Origin: a virus
Length of the DNA stretch: 31,318 nt
IMG/VR virus record: IMGVR_UViG_3300028837_001075
Location: 1-31,318 of that record
Direction: 5' to 3' (one strand)
Shown: positions 22,170 to 30,519 of the stretch, in pieces
Layout of the letters: each line of letters starts with the position of its first letter
Position numbering within the stretch: position 1 is the stretch's first letter
Notes under the pieces: generated by a model
Told to the model about the DNA's origin: nothing
What the model saw: only the letters and a program-made list of their open reading frames with translations
Database searches by the model: none
Translations under genes and position numbers: made by a program

Positions 22170-22648
22170 TCGATGTAGAAGTTACAGGCGAGAAAGAGAC
22201 GGCGCAGGGACTCGAAAAGATCGCTGATGGCATGACTGGCGTTCTGGTGAGTGGAATGCGGGAGTCTACTGCATATCTAACCGCACAGGCGAAGGCGGGG
22301 TTGATAGGCTATCAATCGCCGTCGGTCGGAGGGGTGGATACTGGCAGACTGCGGGCAAGTATCACACCGTCGGTTTCTGCTGGTTCCAATATCGTACAGG
22401 GTGTAGTGGGTAGCAATCTGGACTATGCGCCCTACGTGGAACATGACACTAGGCCCCACTGGCCGCCGATAGATGCCCTACAACTGTGGGCTGAGAGACA
22501 CAATACATCGGCTTTCTTGGTTGCCAGGGCCATCTCCCGACGGGGAACGAAGGGGAAGAAGTTCTTGGGTAGGGCCGTAGACAAGGGTATAGGCAAGGTG
22601 GCCGGATTCATCGGGAACGCCATCGGAAAGCTGTTGACGAGGAAGTGA
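22166..22648 (+). CDS. HK97 gp10-like neck/tail-completion protein
   Basis: 160 residues, ATGA start overlapping the connector gene. It has EKIADGMTGVLVSGMRESTAYL in the N-terminal helix, DTGRLRASITPSV, VGSNLDYAPYVEHDTRPHWP and a basic Gly/Lys-rich end; the 'SG.LR.SI' and 'V.s..pYA.yvE.GT' style motifs define the gp10/HK97 neck family. It bridges the head and tail. Order connector, gp10-like, then tail terminator matches siphoviruses. Confidence 0.85.
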   Translation: MIDVEVTGEKETAQGLEKIADGMTGVLVSGMRESTAYLTAQAKAGLIGYQSPSVGGVDTGRLRASITPSVSAGSNIVQGVVGSNLDYAPYVEHDTRPHWPPIDALQLWAERHNTSAFLVARAISRRGTKGKKFLGRAVDKGIGKVAGFIGNAIGKLLTRK

Positions 22649-22649
22649 C

Positions 22650-23117
22650 ATGGCGATCACCTTTCACGCGATACTGGACGCGATAGAGACTACTCTGAGC
22701 GCAGCCCTGACTATCACGCGCTCGCAGACATTCGATGAATTGACCGAAGGCATCAACTCTGCTGATACGCCCTTGCTCCAGGTCTATCCCGAAGCCTTAG
22801 AGCCGAATGTGAGTGCTGGCAGTCAGACAGATAAGCTGACGCTGGGCGGTGATCCGCCGGTGAGGCGCGAAGTGTACGTAGTCTTCGCTGATTACTATGC
22901 TCGTCAGAGATCGCACATCGGAGAGGACATGGGTGCGTTGGTCGGCGGGATAGACGCGATGACGACCGTGCTAGAAGCCCAGACATGCAAGAATCCATTC
23001 GGGCTTGACGAAGGGAATGTGCGGTCGTTCCAATGGGGCTGGCGACGAGTGGTTTTCGAGTATGCAGGAGCGCAGTTCATAGGCGCGCGGTGCACTATCA
23101 CGCTGGAGGTGTTCTAA
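22650..23117 (+). CDS. Tail terminator candidate (gpU/minor tail-like)
   Basis: 155 residues; ATG 22650 has GAGGAAG a few bases upstream. N-terminal helix FHAILDAIETTLSAAL, a Pro/Ala stretch with TPLLQVYPEALEPN, REVYVVFADYYARQRSHIGEDMGALVGG, and a C-terminal beta hairpin ending FIGARCTITLEVF. Strand-helix-strand pattern and the place after the gp10-like gene fit tail terminator proteins that cap the tail tube. Sequence families here are weak, so assignment is by order and fold pattern. Confidence 0.6.
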   Translation: MAITFHAILDAIETTLSAALTITRSQTFDELTEGINSADTPLLQVYPEALEPNVSAGSQTDKLTLGGDPPVRREVYVVFADYYARQRSHIGEDMGALVGGIDAMTTVLEAQTCKNPFGLDEGNVRSFQWGWRRVVFEYAGAQFIGARCTITLEVF

Positions 23118-23449
23118 TGCGGTATCGAGTCTTGAATCCGTTGGCAAATGGGCAGCGGCCAGGCGAAGTGCTCAACATGATAGTGCCGCCTGTTACGCTC
23201 GAAATCTTGTTGCGGAAGGGTGACATAGCACCTATAGCCACGCCACCACTGACTGTTTTGCCAGGATGGAAGGTGCGGGCACCGAAGCTGGCCACTATAG
23301 GAGTGGAAACCGTTGAGCAATTCCTGGAGACTGACCGGGAGAAGATAGCTGAGGTCTGCAATGTCAAGCCACAAACAGCGGTGCGATGGGGCAAGGAATT
23401 GGAGGGGCTGCTATCAATAGAGATAAGACCACGAACGAAACGGGGATGA
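23117..23449 (+). CDS. Helix-hairpin-helix small tail/neck-associated protein
   Basis: 110 residues, start overlapping the previous stop as TAATG. The first half (MRYRVLNPLANGQRPGEVLN, then a hydrophobic LEILLRKGDIAPI) resembles the short 'PGevv...aa.LL..G.i' motif of small phage structural proteins. The second half has LATIGVETVEQFLETDREKI and VKPQTAVRWGKELEG, the pattern of a helix-hairpin-helix domain. Position between the tail terminator candidate and the tail tube candidate suggests a structural role, although the HhH may reflect DNA or protein contact. Function unknown. Confidence 0.6.
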   Translation: MRYRVLNPLANGQRPGEVLNMIVPPVTLEILLRKGDIAPIATPPLTVLPGWKVRAPKLATIGVETVEQFLETDREKIAEVCNVKPQTAVRWGKELEGLLSIEIRPRTKRG

Positions 23450-23489
23450 GGCAAGTAGAAAGTATTCGGTCTGAATAAGGGGGGCTAAG

Positions 23490-23954
23490 ATGCCACAAAC
23501 TACAGATGCAATTCCAAGAAGCTGTGCTATGGTGCAGATCGCTTCGGACTGCGTAACCTGGACTGATATCAGCGGGTCAACGCAGAGCTTGTCTGATGCG
23601 ACTCAAGAGAGAATGATCGGGGTAGCCTACACCTTGGATGGAGATACGGCCATTGGTGGTGCTGGAAAGCGCGAGCCAATGGTGCTGAAGTTCACCATCG
23701 TTTATACCGAGAACGATGTCGAGGCTTACGACTTGGCACGAGCCATCTTCGAGGCCGAAGGCTGCGAACATCAGATGTGTGTTCGGTGGAGTCCGGGTGG
23801 AGGAGACGCGGGTGATGACATGATCACAACCGCAGATGGATCAATCCTGATCGGGTTTGAGTATCCGCCTGTTGATGCCGCTACGGCCGGCCCGATCATG
23901 ACAACGTTCACGATATGGGCACCATACGTCGGCACCGAAACGCTGCTGACATAG
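23490..23954 (+). CDS. Major tail tube protein candidate
   Basis: 154 residues with a strong ribosome site (AAGGGGGG, 23477-23484). Nearly all beta: ASDCVTWTDISGSTQSLSD, AYTLDGDTAIGGAGKREPM, LKFTIVYTENDVEAYDLARA with one helix, then IWAPYVGTETLLT. This shape, with one helix in a beta barrel, and its position just before the chaperone-like pair and the tape measure match siphovirus tail tube proteins. Own ribosome site and a 40-base gap suggest higher expression than its neighbours, as expected for a tube subunit. Confidence 0.75.
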   Translation: MPQTTDAIPRSCAMVQIASDCVTWTDISGSTQSLSDATQERMIGVAYTLDGDTAIGGAGKREPMVLKFTIVYTENDVEAYDLARAIFEAEGCEHQMCVRWSPGGGDAGDDMITTADGSILIGFEYPPVDAATAGPIMTTFTIWAPYVGTETLLT

Positions 23955-23958
23955 CCAG

Positions 23959-24210
23959 ATGATCACGATAAACGAAGACTTGAGACAGAAACACGTTGAG
24001 GCTTTTTTCGCTGCGTTGCGTGAACTGGGCGCTGATAATAAGAGCGGACCTGAGTTTGCTGGCAGTACAGTGAGAGCTGCCCTTCAGTCTGGTGTGGTTT
24101 CTGGGGCTGAAGTGGATAGCGTAGCTGAAATGAAGCCAGGCAGCGTTGCTGCCCTGTCACAAAAGATCAACGATGCGCTAAGTGAGGCTCTGGCAATCGA
24201 GGGGGAATGA
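23959..24210 (+). CDS. Tail assembly chaperone, first gene (gpG-like candidate)
   Basis: 83 residues, helix-rich (LRQKHVEAFFAALRELGAD, STVRAALQSGV, SQKINDALSEALAIEG). Directly upstream of the second chaperone-like gene and the tape measure, where lambda-like phages carry G and GT. Its stop overlaps the next start as ATGA, next to a run of five G (24201-24205). Homology is not evident; the role is from gene order. Confidence 0.55.
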   Translation: MITINEDLRQKHVEAFFAALRELGADNKSGPEFAGSTVRAALQSGVVSGAEVDSVAEMKPGSVAALSQKINDALSEALAIEGE

Positions 24211-24539
24211 TTCTGGCGGCGGCCTGCTACGCGCTCGGAAAGGATCACGCTGACTTGCTGCCAGTATGTGTCGGCAAGGAGGAAGCCGAGCCGCCGCCAG
24301 AACTCACCCTCGGTCTACAGGTACGCGCGTTTCCGGGTAGCCTGCCAGAAACCGGTGGCTTACGTGATCAGCGAGCCGGCGAAATGCAGCGGGTGATACT
24401 TGCCTTGAATATCTACGATGCCTGGACGGCTTACAAGCGAGCATTGTATGGGCCTGGAGGCGATGCAATGCGCTGGGTCAAGAACAATCCTGATCAGTGG
24501 AAGCTGATCAGTGAGATGCTGAACGCCTACAAGGAATGA
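24207..24539 (+). CDS. Tail assembly chaperone, second gene (gpT-like candidate)
   Basis: 110 residues in the -1 frame relative to the preceding gene. It has a Pro/Glu-rich linker (KEEAEPPPELTLGL), then helices with VILALNIYDAWTAYKRAL and MRWVKNNPDQWKLISEML. It immediately precedes the tape measure gene. In many siphoviruses the second chaperone is made only as a frameshift product of the first; here either frameshift or re-initiation at ATG 24207 is possible. Confidence 0.55.
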   Translation: MILAAACYALGKDHADLLPVCVGKEEAEPPPELTLGLQVRAFPGSLPETGGLRDQRAGEMQRVILALNIYDAWTAYKRALYGPGGDAMRWVKNNPDQWKLISEMLNAYKE

Positions 24540-24542
24540 ATC

Positions 24543-26342
24543 GTGGCTGATTATAACATCCAGATCACCATCAGTGCCATAGACAAGGCAACGAAGGACA
24601 TCAAGGACGCCGCCAAGGCAACTGGTGATCTGAATAAACAGACGGATAAGCTAGAGAAGACTGCTGGCAAGACCAAGACCGGTATCGGAGGTCTGAGTAC
24701 CGCCATCAAAGCTGCGGGCGCGGCGATCAGTATCATGGCGGTACAGAAAGTCGCCGGGGCTACCTTTGAGCTTATGAAGCTCGGTGCCCAATCCATACGC
24801 ACCAAGACTGCTTTCGAGAACATCTCCGGTGGAGCAGGGCAAGCTACAGAACGCCTAGAGGCTATGCAGCGGGCCACAAGAGGCGCAATGTCCGAGCAGC
24901 AGATGATGGGTACTGCTAATCGGCTCATGCAGATGGGGTTGGCGGACAGCGCCGAAGAACTGGAGCGAGTCGTTACAATGGCGACCCGCTTGGGTTCTGC
25001 GATGGGTGTTGGGGCAACCGAGGCTGTAGAATCGTTCGCTCTGACTCTGGCAAATACCTCGATTCCCAGGCTCGATCTTTTCGGCATCAGCGCGGGCAAG
25101 GTGCGAAAGCGCATTCAGGAATTACAAGCCGCAATGCCGGGAATGGCGCGCGAGGCTGCTTTCTTCGCTGCCACGATGGAAGTTGGCGGAGAAGCAATGG
25201 CCCGGCTTGGCGATGTGGTTGAAGATGAAGCGCTCAGTATAGAGCGGTTGGAGGCAAGCTGGACAGACCTCAAAACGACTTTCGGCGAGGCTTTCGCTAC
25301 ACTCACCCCGCTACTGGATGCAATATCAGGTGGCTTGGGCATCATTCGTGATCTATCGGAGAAATCGGCCGACACTCGAAAGGAACAAGCTGGCTGGGTA
25401 ACTACGCTACGCACGCTCTTGCCACCTCTGAATGCCGTGCTGACGGTGATCGAATGGCTTGCGCCAGCGAACGATGACCTGATTGCATCTATGGGGCAGA
25501 TGCCTGATGCGGCTGATGAGTATCGGCGGTTCACCGGCGCGGCGGCTGAGGCTACAGAAGATTTGGTGGTGGCCGAGCGCGATCTGAAAGCAGAACTGAG
25601 TGACCTGGCCTCATGGATGCGTGGCCCAGTTAGCAGCGCGATGGACGATTACCGCGAGCAACAGGCGGATATTCAGCAAGAGATTGACAAGACGAATGAG
25701 AGCCTAGCAGACGCGATTGTACAGTATGGGGCGACTTCGGACGAAGCACAAGGCTACCGTGATGATTTGACTGAGCTTGAGCAGAAGATGGTTGACTTGG
25801 CCGAGACTTCGCGCCAGAAGATGCACCAACTAATCTACGATATGGCTATGGCACGAATGGCTGCCGACGGTGAGATCACAGCCGCAGAAGCCGACTTTGC
25901 CCTGGCGCTGGCCGAGCATCTGGGTCTGATTGATGAGAACACACGACGAATGGCGGAGAATATCAACACAGCACTAGATGGCTTGGCGGCCGGGGAAGGA
26001 ATATCAAACACGCTCCGGGCATTGGACTCCATCGCAATAGCAGGAGAGATTGCGGCGGGTAGAGTGAGCGCAGCGACTATGCACTGGGAAGACCTGCGGC
26101 GCATCTACGGTCAGTATGGCGGGAGCTTGCCTGGTCGTCAAAGTGGTGGCCCGGTCAGCGCTGGACAGCCGTACTGGGTCGGTGAGGCAGGACGGGAACT
26201 GTTCGTGCCTCAGCAGTCTGGCAATATCGTTTCTCACGAACAGAGTACCAACTACCACTTCAGTCAGACCGTGCACACGCGCGCGAGTACACACAGCGTG
26301 ATGCAGGACTTCGAGCAGACTAGGGCGCTGATGGGGGCCTGA
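24543..26342 (+). CDS. Tail tape measure protein
   Basis: 599 residues from GTG 24543 after a 3-base gap. Long, helical, Ala/Gly-rich chain: YNIQITISAIDKATKDIKDA at the N-terminus, a Lys/Thr coiled-coil with DKLEKTAGKTKTGIGG, a hydrophobic TAIKAAGAAISIMAVQKVAG, then TAFENISGGAGQATERLEAM and GTANRLMQMGLADSAEELE, typical of TMP N-terminal domains. The later DYREQQADIQQEIDKTNESL and LTELEQKMVDLAETSRQKM are coiled coils, and the C-terminus has a GGPVSAGQPYWVGEAGRELF motif common at TMP ends. By the usual ~0.15 nm per residue rule it would set a tail near 90 nm. No peptidase domain is seen. Confidence 0.93.
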   Translation: MADYNIQITISAIDKATKDIKDAAKATGDLNKQTDKLEKTAGKTKTGIGGLSTAIKAAGAAISIMAVQKVAGATFELMKLGAQSIRTKTAFENISGGAGQATERLEAMQRATRGAMSEQQMMGTANRLMQMGLADSAEELERVVTMATRLGSAMGVGATEAVESFALTLANTSIPRLDLFGISAGKVRKRIQELQAAMPGMAREAAFFAATMEVGGEAMARLGDVVEDEALSIERLEASWTDLKTTFGEAFATLTPLLDAISGGLGIIRDLSEKSADTRKEQAGWVTTLRTLLPPLNAVLTVIEWLAPANDDLIASMGQMPDAADEYRRFTGAAAEATEDLVVAERDLKAELSDLASWMRGPVSSAMDDYREQQADIQQEIDKTNESLADAIVQYGATSDEAQGYRDDLTELEQKMVDLAETSRQKMHQLIYDMAMARMAADGEITAAEADFALALAEHLGLIDENTRRMAENINTALDGLAAGEGISNTLRALDSIAIAGEIAAGRVSAATMHWEDLRRIYGQYGGSLPGRQSGGPVSAGQPYWVGEAGRELFVPQQSGNIVSHEQSTNYHFSQTVHTRASTHSVMQDFEQTRALMGA

Positions 26343-26343
26343 G

Positions 26344-28794
26344 ATGAGCGATTGGCGAATAGTAGTTCCTGATCTGGCAACAAACAAGGTGCTGAATCCT
26401 TCGGCAGAGATCGCTGGAAACTTCGCGGCCGCTGGTGGCGCTGCCGTTGTGCAATCAACCACGTATCAGAAGTATGGGTTGCGATCATATAGCGTGATCA
26501 CGGCCGCCAACAACGATGGCATGACGCTGACCCTAGAAACCCTGCTGAATCTGCCCCACTATGTTACGGTGCTGGTTCGCGGGACTCTACCGGCTTCGTG
26601 GGATTGGTCTCTGGACAACGTCAACTACTATCCACCCAACTTGATTATGGAGCTAGATGCCGACTGGTCATTGTACGGCTATGCCTTCCCTGCTGTCGAG
26701 GCCATAGGTTCTACCACTCTCCACATTCACCAGAACGGGGCGGGAGCCGGGAACTTCTACCTTGACGCCGTGCAGGTAGAAGAGGATCATACCTACTGGA
26801 CGACCTACGTTGACGGGGATCAGCCGGGCTGTGAGTGGTTGGGGCCACGCCACGCGAGCGCCAGCACCAGGAGTGCTCAGAGTAGGGCGGGTGGTAGACT
26901 GTGTGATCTACAGACTGACTATCACTTGGAAATTGGCGCAGCCATCGGCATCGGTCTTGCCCCGCAGAGTTTGACACTGGACACTTATGCGATTCTACCT
27001 GGCGGCGAACTGAACTCGATCAAAGTGCAGCCCCGCTCATTCAGCCTGACTGGTGTGATCCGTGGCACATCCCTAGAGAACCTACATCTTAGAGCACAAG
27101 AGCTACACTCTGTCTTGTTGTCTCACTACGTACCGCCTGATGCTGATGGGCCGCAACCTGTTCGCATCTGGTACACTGGGGCCGAAGTAGTCAAACAGAT
27201 CGCGGCCCACTATGAAGGCGGGCTAGAGGGAGCAATCACCACTCAGAACCCTTGCGGGTGGCAACGGGTGAGCGTTCGCTTTCTCGCTCCCGATCCGAAC
27301 TGGTACGAGATTGGCGAGAGCGCGGCCATACTGGATCACAACGACAGCGCCACCTTCCGCATAGTGGCCGGCCGTCTAAGAGATACCGGCCAGTGGGATA
27401 ATCTAGGGCCGCCAGGAGCGCCAGGGACGGCAGTCTATAACCAAGTACGGGCTATCGCCGAGGATGAGACCTATCTCTACTTGGGAGGTAACTTCCTCAA
27501 CTTCAACAACAACGCAAACGATGATTACATTGTACGCTACCACAAGCAGACGGGGGCGTACTCTAGCCTTGGCGTTGGCCTAACAGATAGTCAAGTCTAC
27601 GCCTTGGCGGTTGGCCCGGATGGTACGCTCTACGCTGGCGGATCATTCTTGAACATAGGCGGTGTAGCCTGTAGCCGTATCGCAGCTTGGAATGGCGTTG
27701 CTTGGGCAACGTTGGGGGTTGGTATGAATGCTCCCGTTGAAGGTCTAGCTATTGGCCCTGATGGCACACTCTATGCCGGCGGCCAGTTTACTACTGCTGG
27801 CGGTATAGCTGCCAACTACGTAGCCCAATGGAATGGTGCTGTTTGGGCTGCTATGGGTGCTGGGATGGGCGGCGGCATTCCGTTCGTTCACGAAATGGCC
27901 GTGGGTTTGGATGGCATTGTATATGCTGGCGGGAGTTTCGTTACAGCCGATGGCGGTGCCGCCCTAGCAATTGCCCAATGGGATGGTGTTGCGTGGTCTG
28001 ACGTCGGCGGTGGAATGGCTGATGCCCTGGTGCCGCCGGCCGAAGTGGATTCCTTTGCGGTTGCGTCCAATGGAACCCTATATGCAGGCGGCTACTTTGA
28101 ATCGGCCGGGGGTGTTCCAGCGACGTATATAGCCGCTTGGAATGGTGCCGCATGGTCTGCGCTTGGTTCTGGCACTAATCAGACTGTTTTTTCCTTAGCT
28201 ATCGGGCCAGACGATATGCTCTATGCGGGCGGTACGTTCACCTTGGCTGGGGGGTTGACTTTGGCTGACCGTATAGCCAAGTGGAATGGATCAAGCTGGG
28301 CACACCTAGATGCTGACTTGCCAGGCGCTTTGTGGGTATGGGCAATCCTCGCAAGCGAAGCTGATCCTATAATTCAGGCAAACTATGATCTATGGTTAGG
28401 ATTCGGCACAAGCGGCGTGGGCTACTTCGCTGGCACGGTCACGGTAGACCCCGGCAGCACAGCCCCGGCCTATCCGCGCTTCGTCGTATCGCGGGCCGGT
28501 GGGACTTCGGCTATACTGGAAGAGCTGAGAAACGAGACGACCGGACGGGAGCTGCTTTTCGACTATTCGCTGTTGGACACCGAGCGCTTGACGGTGGACC
28601 TGACGCCAACCGTCAAGGGTGTGGAATCATCATACTGGAAGGATCGACTAGATGCGGTGTTCGCCGCTTCAGACTTCGGCTTGTGGGCACTTCAGCCAGG
28701 CGCTAATCAGGTGACGTGTTTTGTAGCTGAAGCTGGAGCGCCGACGGTAGAGGCTGCGCTGGTTTGGCGCACACCGTACCAGAGTGCGGATTGA
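26344..28794 (+). CDS. Dit-like distal tail protein with CBM-like domain and inserted beta-propeller
   Basis: 816 residues. (a) ~10-160: jelly-roll carbohydrate-binding-like module, with NLVLNPSAEI-type opening (here NKVLNPSAEIAGNF), QKYGLRSYSV and FYLDAVQVEEDHTYWTTYVD, the usual closing. (b) ~185-345: Dit N-terminal part with RSFSLTGVIRGTSLENLHLR and WQRVSVRFLAPDPNWYE. (c) ~350-690: six or so repeats of ~47-58 residues, each with YAGGxF near the start, WNGxxW in the middle and a PDGTL turn at the end, forming a beta-propeller whose blade may be closed by the N-terminal QWDNLG segment. (d) ~700-816: NETTGRELLFDY, then SSYWKDRLDAVFA and FGLWALQPGANQVT, resembling the galectin-like Dit C-terminal part. 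The propeller therefore interrupts a Dit. Likely adhesion to host surface at the tail tip. Confidence 0.85.
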   Translation: MSDWRIVVPDLATNKVLNPSAEIAGNFAAAGGAAVVQSTTYQKYGLRSYSVITAANNDGMTLTLETLLNLPHYVTVLVRGTLPASWDWSLDNVNYYPPNLIMELDADWSLYGYAFPAVEAIGSTTLHIHQNGAGAGNFYLDAVQVEEDHTYWTTYVDGDQPGCEWLGPRHASASTRSAQSRAGGRLCDLQTDYHLEIGAAIGIGLAPQSLTLDTYAILPGGELNSIKVQPRSFSLTGVIRGTSLENLHLRAQELHSVLLSHYVPPDADGPQPVRIWYTGAEVVKQIAAHYEGGLEGAITTQNPCGWQRVSVRFLAPDPNWYEIGESAAILDHNDSATFRIVAGRLRDTGQWDNLGPPGAPGTAVYNQVRAIAEDETYLYLGGNFLNFNNNANDDYIVRYHKQTGAYSSLGVGLTDSQVYALAVGPDGTLYAGGSFLNIGGVACSRIAAWNGVAWATLGVGMNAPVEGLAIGPDGTLYAGGQFTTAGGIAANYVAQWNGAVWAAMGAGMGGGIPFVHEMAVGLDGIVYAGGSFVTADGGAALAIAQWDGVAWSDVGGGMADALVPPAEVDSFAVASNGTLYAGGYFESAGGVPATYIAAWNGAAWSALGSGTNQTVFSLAIGPDDMLYAGGTFTLAGGLTLADRIAKWNGSSWAHLDADLPGALWVWAILASEADPIIQANYDLWLGFGTSGVGYFAGTVTVDPGSTAPAYPRFVVSRAGGTSAILEELRNETTGRELLFDYSLLDTERLTVDLTPTVKGVESSYWKDRLDAVFAASDFGLWALQPGANQVTCFVAEAGAPTVEAALVWRTPYQSAD
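27475..28365 (+). repeat. Beta-propeller repeats in the distal tail gene
   Basis: Six in-frame degenerate repeats of about 140-175 bases. YAGGxF (YLGGNF in the first) occurs at roughly 27480, 27630, 27773, 27920, 28080 and 28220, each followed by a WNGxxW-like element except the first, which is the most diverged. The last unit (ending before the degenerate LGFGTSG stretch) is longer and irregular. Confidence 0.85.
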
Positions 28795-29915
28795 TGGCAG
28801 GCTCATACGAGTTCTGGTTGAGCACTGATGCAGGGGTGCGGATCGCCCTATTGGACACCGTACTAGGAATGCGGGCCAGCCGCCTTGTGAATGGCCTGGG
28901 ACATCTCACGCTATCCATACCGCCCGACCTGCCAGACTCGTTTCTGAAGCCAGATCGACTCATTCAAGTATGGCGCGGGCCGACCGCGAGCAAGCTATCC
29001 CTCTGGAATGTCTACATGCTGCGCAAATGGCGCTGGGAAAGGCCGGAAGATGCGGAACAGCTCACGCTCTATGGGCCGGATATGAACGACTTGTTGCGCC
29101 GACGGATAGTAGCAGCCTTCTCCGGCACGACAGATTCCGAGAAGACAGATGAAGCTGACGACATGATGAAGAGCTTAGTAACGGAATCCCTGCTCGACAC
29201 GGCCTTGCCCATACCAGCGGCCGGGACACGGGCCTGGGCCAATCTCACTGTTATGCCTGATGTCAGTCTGGGGCCGATCATCACGAAGGGTGTCTCTTTC
29301 CGTGACCTGCTAGATCAGTACGGTAGTGGAACTCTACCAGAGATCAGCCAAGCGGCGAAAGCTGCTGGAACAGACGTGTTCTTTGCTATCAGGCCGAACG
29401 TCATCACATCGAATAGCATCAACTTCATCTTCGAGACGTACACCGGACAACCGGGAATGGACGTCTCCGACCGCGTGACCTTCGCTCTGGAGCACGGCAA
29501 CCTACTTGCGCCGTATCTGGAGTACGACTACGAGGGGGAAGTCAACTATGTGTACTCAGGAGGGCAAGGTGAGGACACAGGCAGGAATGTGCAGCAGGTC
29601 TACGACGCCCCGCGTTACGGTGCCTCAATCTGGAGCCGCTGTGAGGGGTTTGCCGATGCACGGGATCAGGACACGGACAACGGAGTGATCGCCACTGGGG
29701 ATGCTCAACTCCGAGAAGGCAAGCCTTTGGTTCGTGCTGGCGGTTTGGCTATGGATACCAGGGGCACTCGGTTCGGGCGCGATTGGGACTTCGGCTACAA
29801 AGTCACAGCGCGATACCATACCGTGGAGTTTGATGCTATCGTGAGGGCCGTTAGTCTTGGACTAGACATTGATGGCCGTGAAACCGCGAGGGCAAGGTTG
29901 GAATACAATGCCTGA
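28794..29915 (+). CDS. Gp37-like tail hub/baseplate protein
   Basis: 373 residues; ATG 28794 shares its A with the preceding TGA (28792-28794). It matches the siphovirus Gp37-like family named from Rhodococcus phage ReqiPepy6: FWLSTDAGVRIALLDTVLGM, LTLSIPPDLPDSFLKPDRLI, then YMLRKWRWERPEDAEQLTLYG, and a C-terminus with NYVYSGGQGEDTGRNVQQV and GYKVTARYHTVEFDAIVR followed by SLGLDIDGRETARARLE. These proteins act as the tail hub (Tal-like), opening at host contact. Gene order Dit then hub is standard. Confidence 0.85.
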   Translation: MAGSYEFWLSTDAGVRIALLDTVLGMRASRLVNGLGHLTLSIPPDLPDSFLKPDRLIQVWRGPTASKLSLWNVYMLRKWRWERPEDAEQLTLYGPDMNDLLRRRIVAAFSGTTDSEKTDEADDMMKSLVTESLLDTALPIPAAGTRAWANLTVMPDVSLGPIITKGVSFRDLLDQYGSGTLPEISQAAKAAGTDVFFAIRPNVITSNSINFIFETYTGQPGMDVSDRVTFALEHGNLLAPYLEYDYEGEVNYVYSGGQGEDTGRNVQQVYDAPRYGASIWSRCEGFADARDQDTDNGVIATGDAQLREGKPLVRAGGLAMDTRGTRFGRDWDFGYKVTARYHTVEFDAIVRAVSLGLDIDGRETARARLEYNA

Positions 29916-30519
29916 GAGCGTCAGTGATAGGACTATTCAGCGGCTCGCGGCTTTGGAGCGACGGGTGGCGATGCTTGCCAAGCCGGAAGTAGGCGGATGG
30001 CGGTTCATCGCTGGGGCGGTTCTGGCCGCCCCCGCAGCCAGCGTGATTTTCGCCGCCATACCGGGGCACTATCAGACTCTGATACTCCATCTTCTTCTTC
30101 GTTCGACGCGAGCCGCACCGAATGAAGTTGATGATGTGCGGCTGCAATTCAATGCCGATGTAGGCAACCGTTATCATTGGGGATATATGCAACGATTCGC
30201 TGCCGCATTCGGAAGCGGAGAATTGCTGAATCAAGCATCTTTAAGTCCTGGCATAGCCGAGGCTGGTGGTAGCACGGCTGGCTTTTTCTGTCCCACCATT
30301 GTCGAGGTTGTGGGCTACAATCGAGTTGCTACCAGCCACTATGCATTGAGCAGGTCCACCAACATCGGGAACGCATCTGCGGTGGCTGACTTCACTCTCA
30401 CGGATCGTGGTGGTGCATGGGTTCCTCTCGCTGCGACGGCGATAACCAGCGTGACAGTGTTTTGCGGGAATGGGAACATCGACACTGGTTCAGTCTTGAC
30501 CCTATCGGGGATGCTATAA
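29908..30519 (+). CDS. Tail tip/fibre-like structural protein
   Basis: 203 residues from ATG 29908, overlapping the hub gene by 8 bases; an upstream in-frame ATG at 29869 lies deeper in the hub gene. A short N-terminal helix (DRTIQRLAALERRVAML) could trimerise, as in fibre proteins. The rest is beta-rich: PGHYQTLILHLLLRSTRA, DVRLQFNADVGNRYHWGYMQ and AITSVTVFCGNGNIDTGSV. The 'i...Y.hL.L....R......d...l.fN.D.g..Y' pattern recurs in tail proteins of many phages. Likely receptor-facing part of the tail tip; the exact role is unknown. Stop and next start overlap as TAATG. Confidence 0.7.
   Translation: MPESVSDRTIQRLAALERRVAMLAKPEVGGWRFIAGAVLAAPAASVIFAAIPGHYQTLILHLLLRSTRAAPNEVDDVRLQFNADVGNRYHWGYMQRFAAAFGSGELLNQASLSPGIAEAGGSTAGFFCPTIVEVVGYNRVATSHYALSRSTNIGNASAVADFTLTDRGGAWVPLAATAITSVTVFCGNGNIDTGSVLTLSGML

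Noticed and set aside
27475-28365. Regular repeats considered as CRISPR or non-coding tandem array
   Set aside because: Units are degenerate, in frame and about 150 bases long, encode YAGGxF/WNGxxW blades and have no short identical repeats with spacers.
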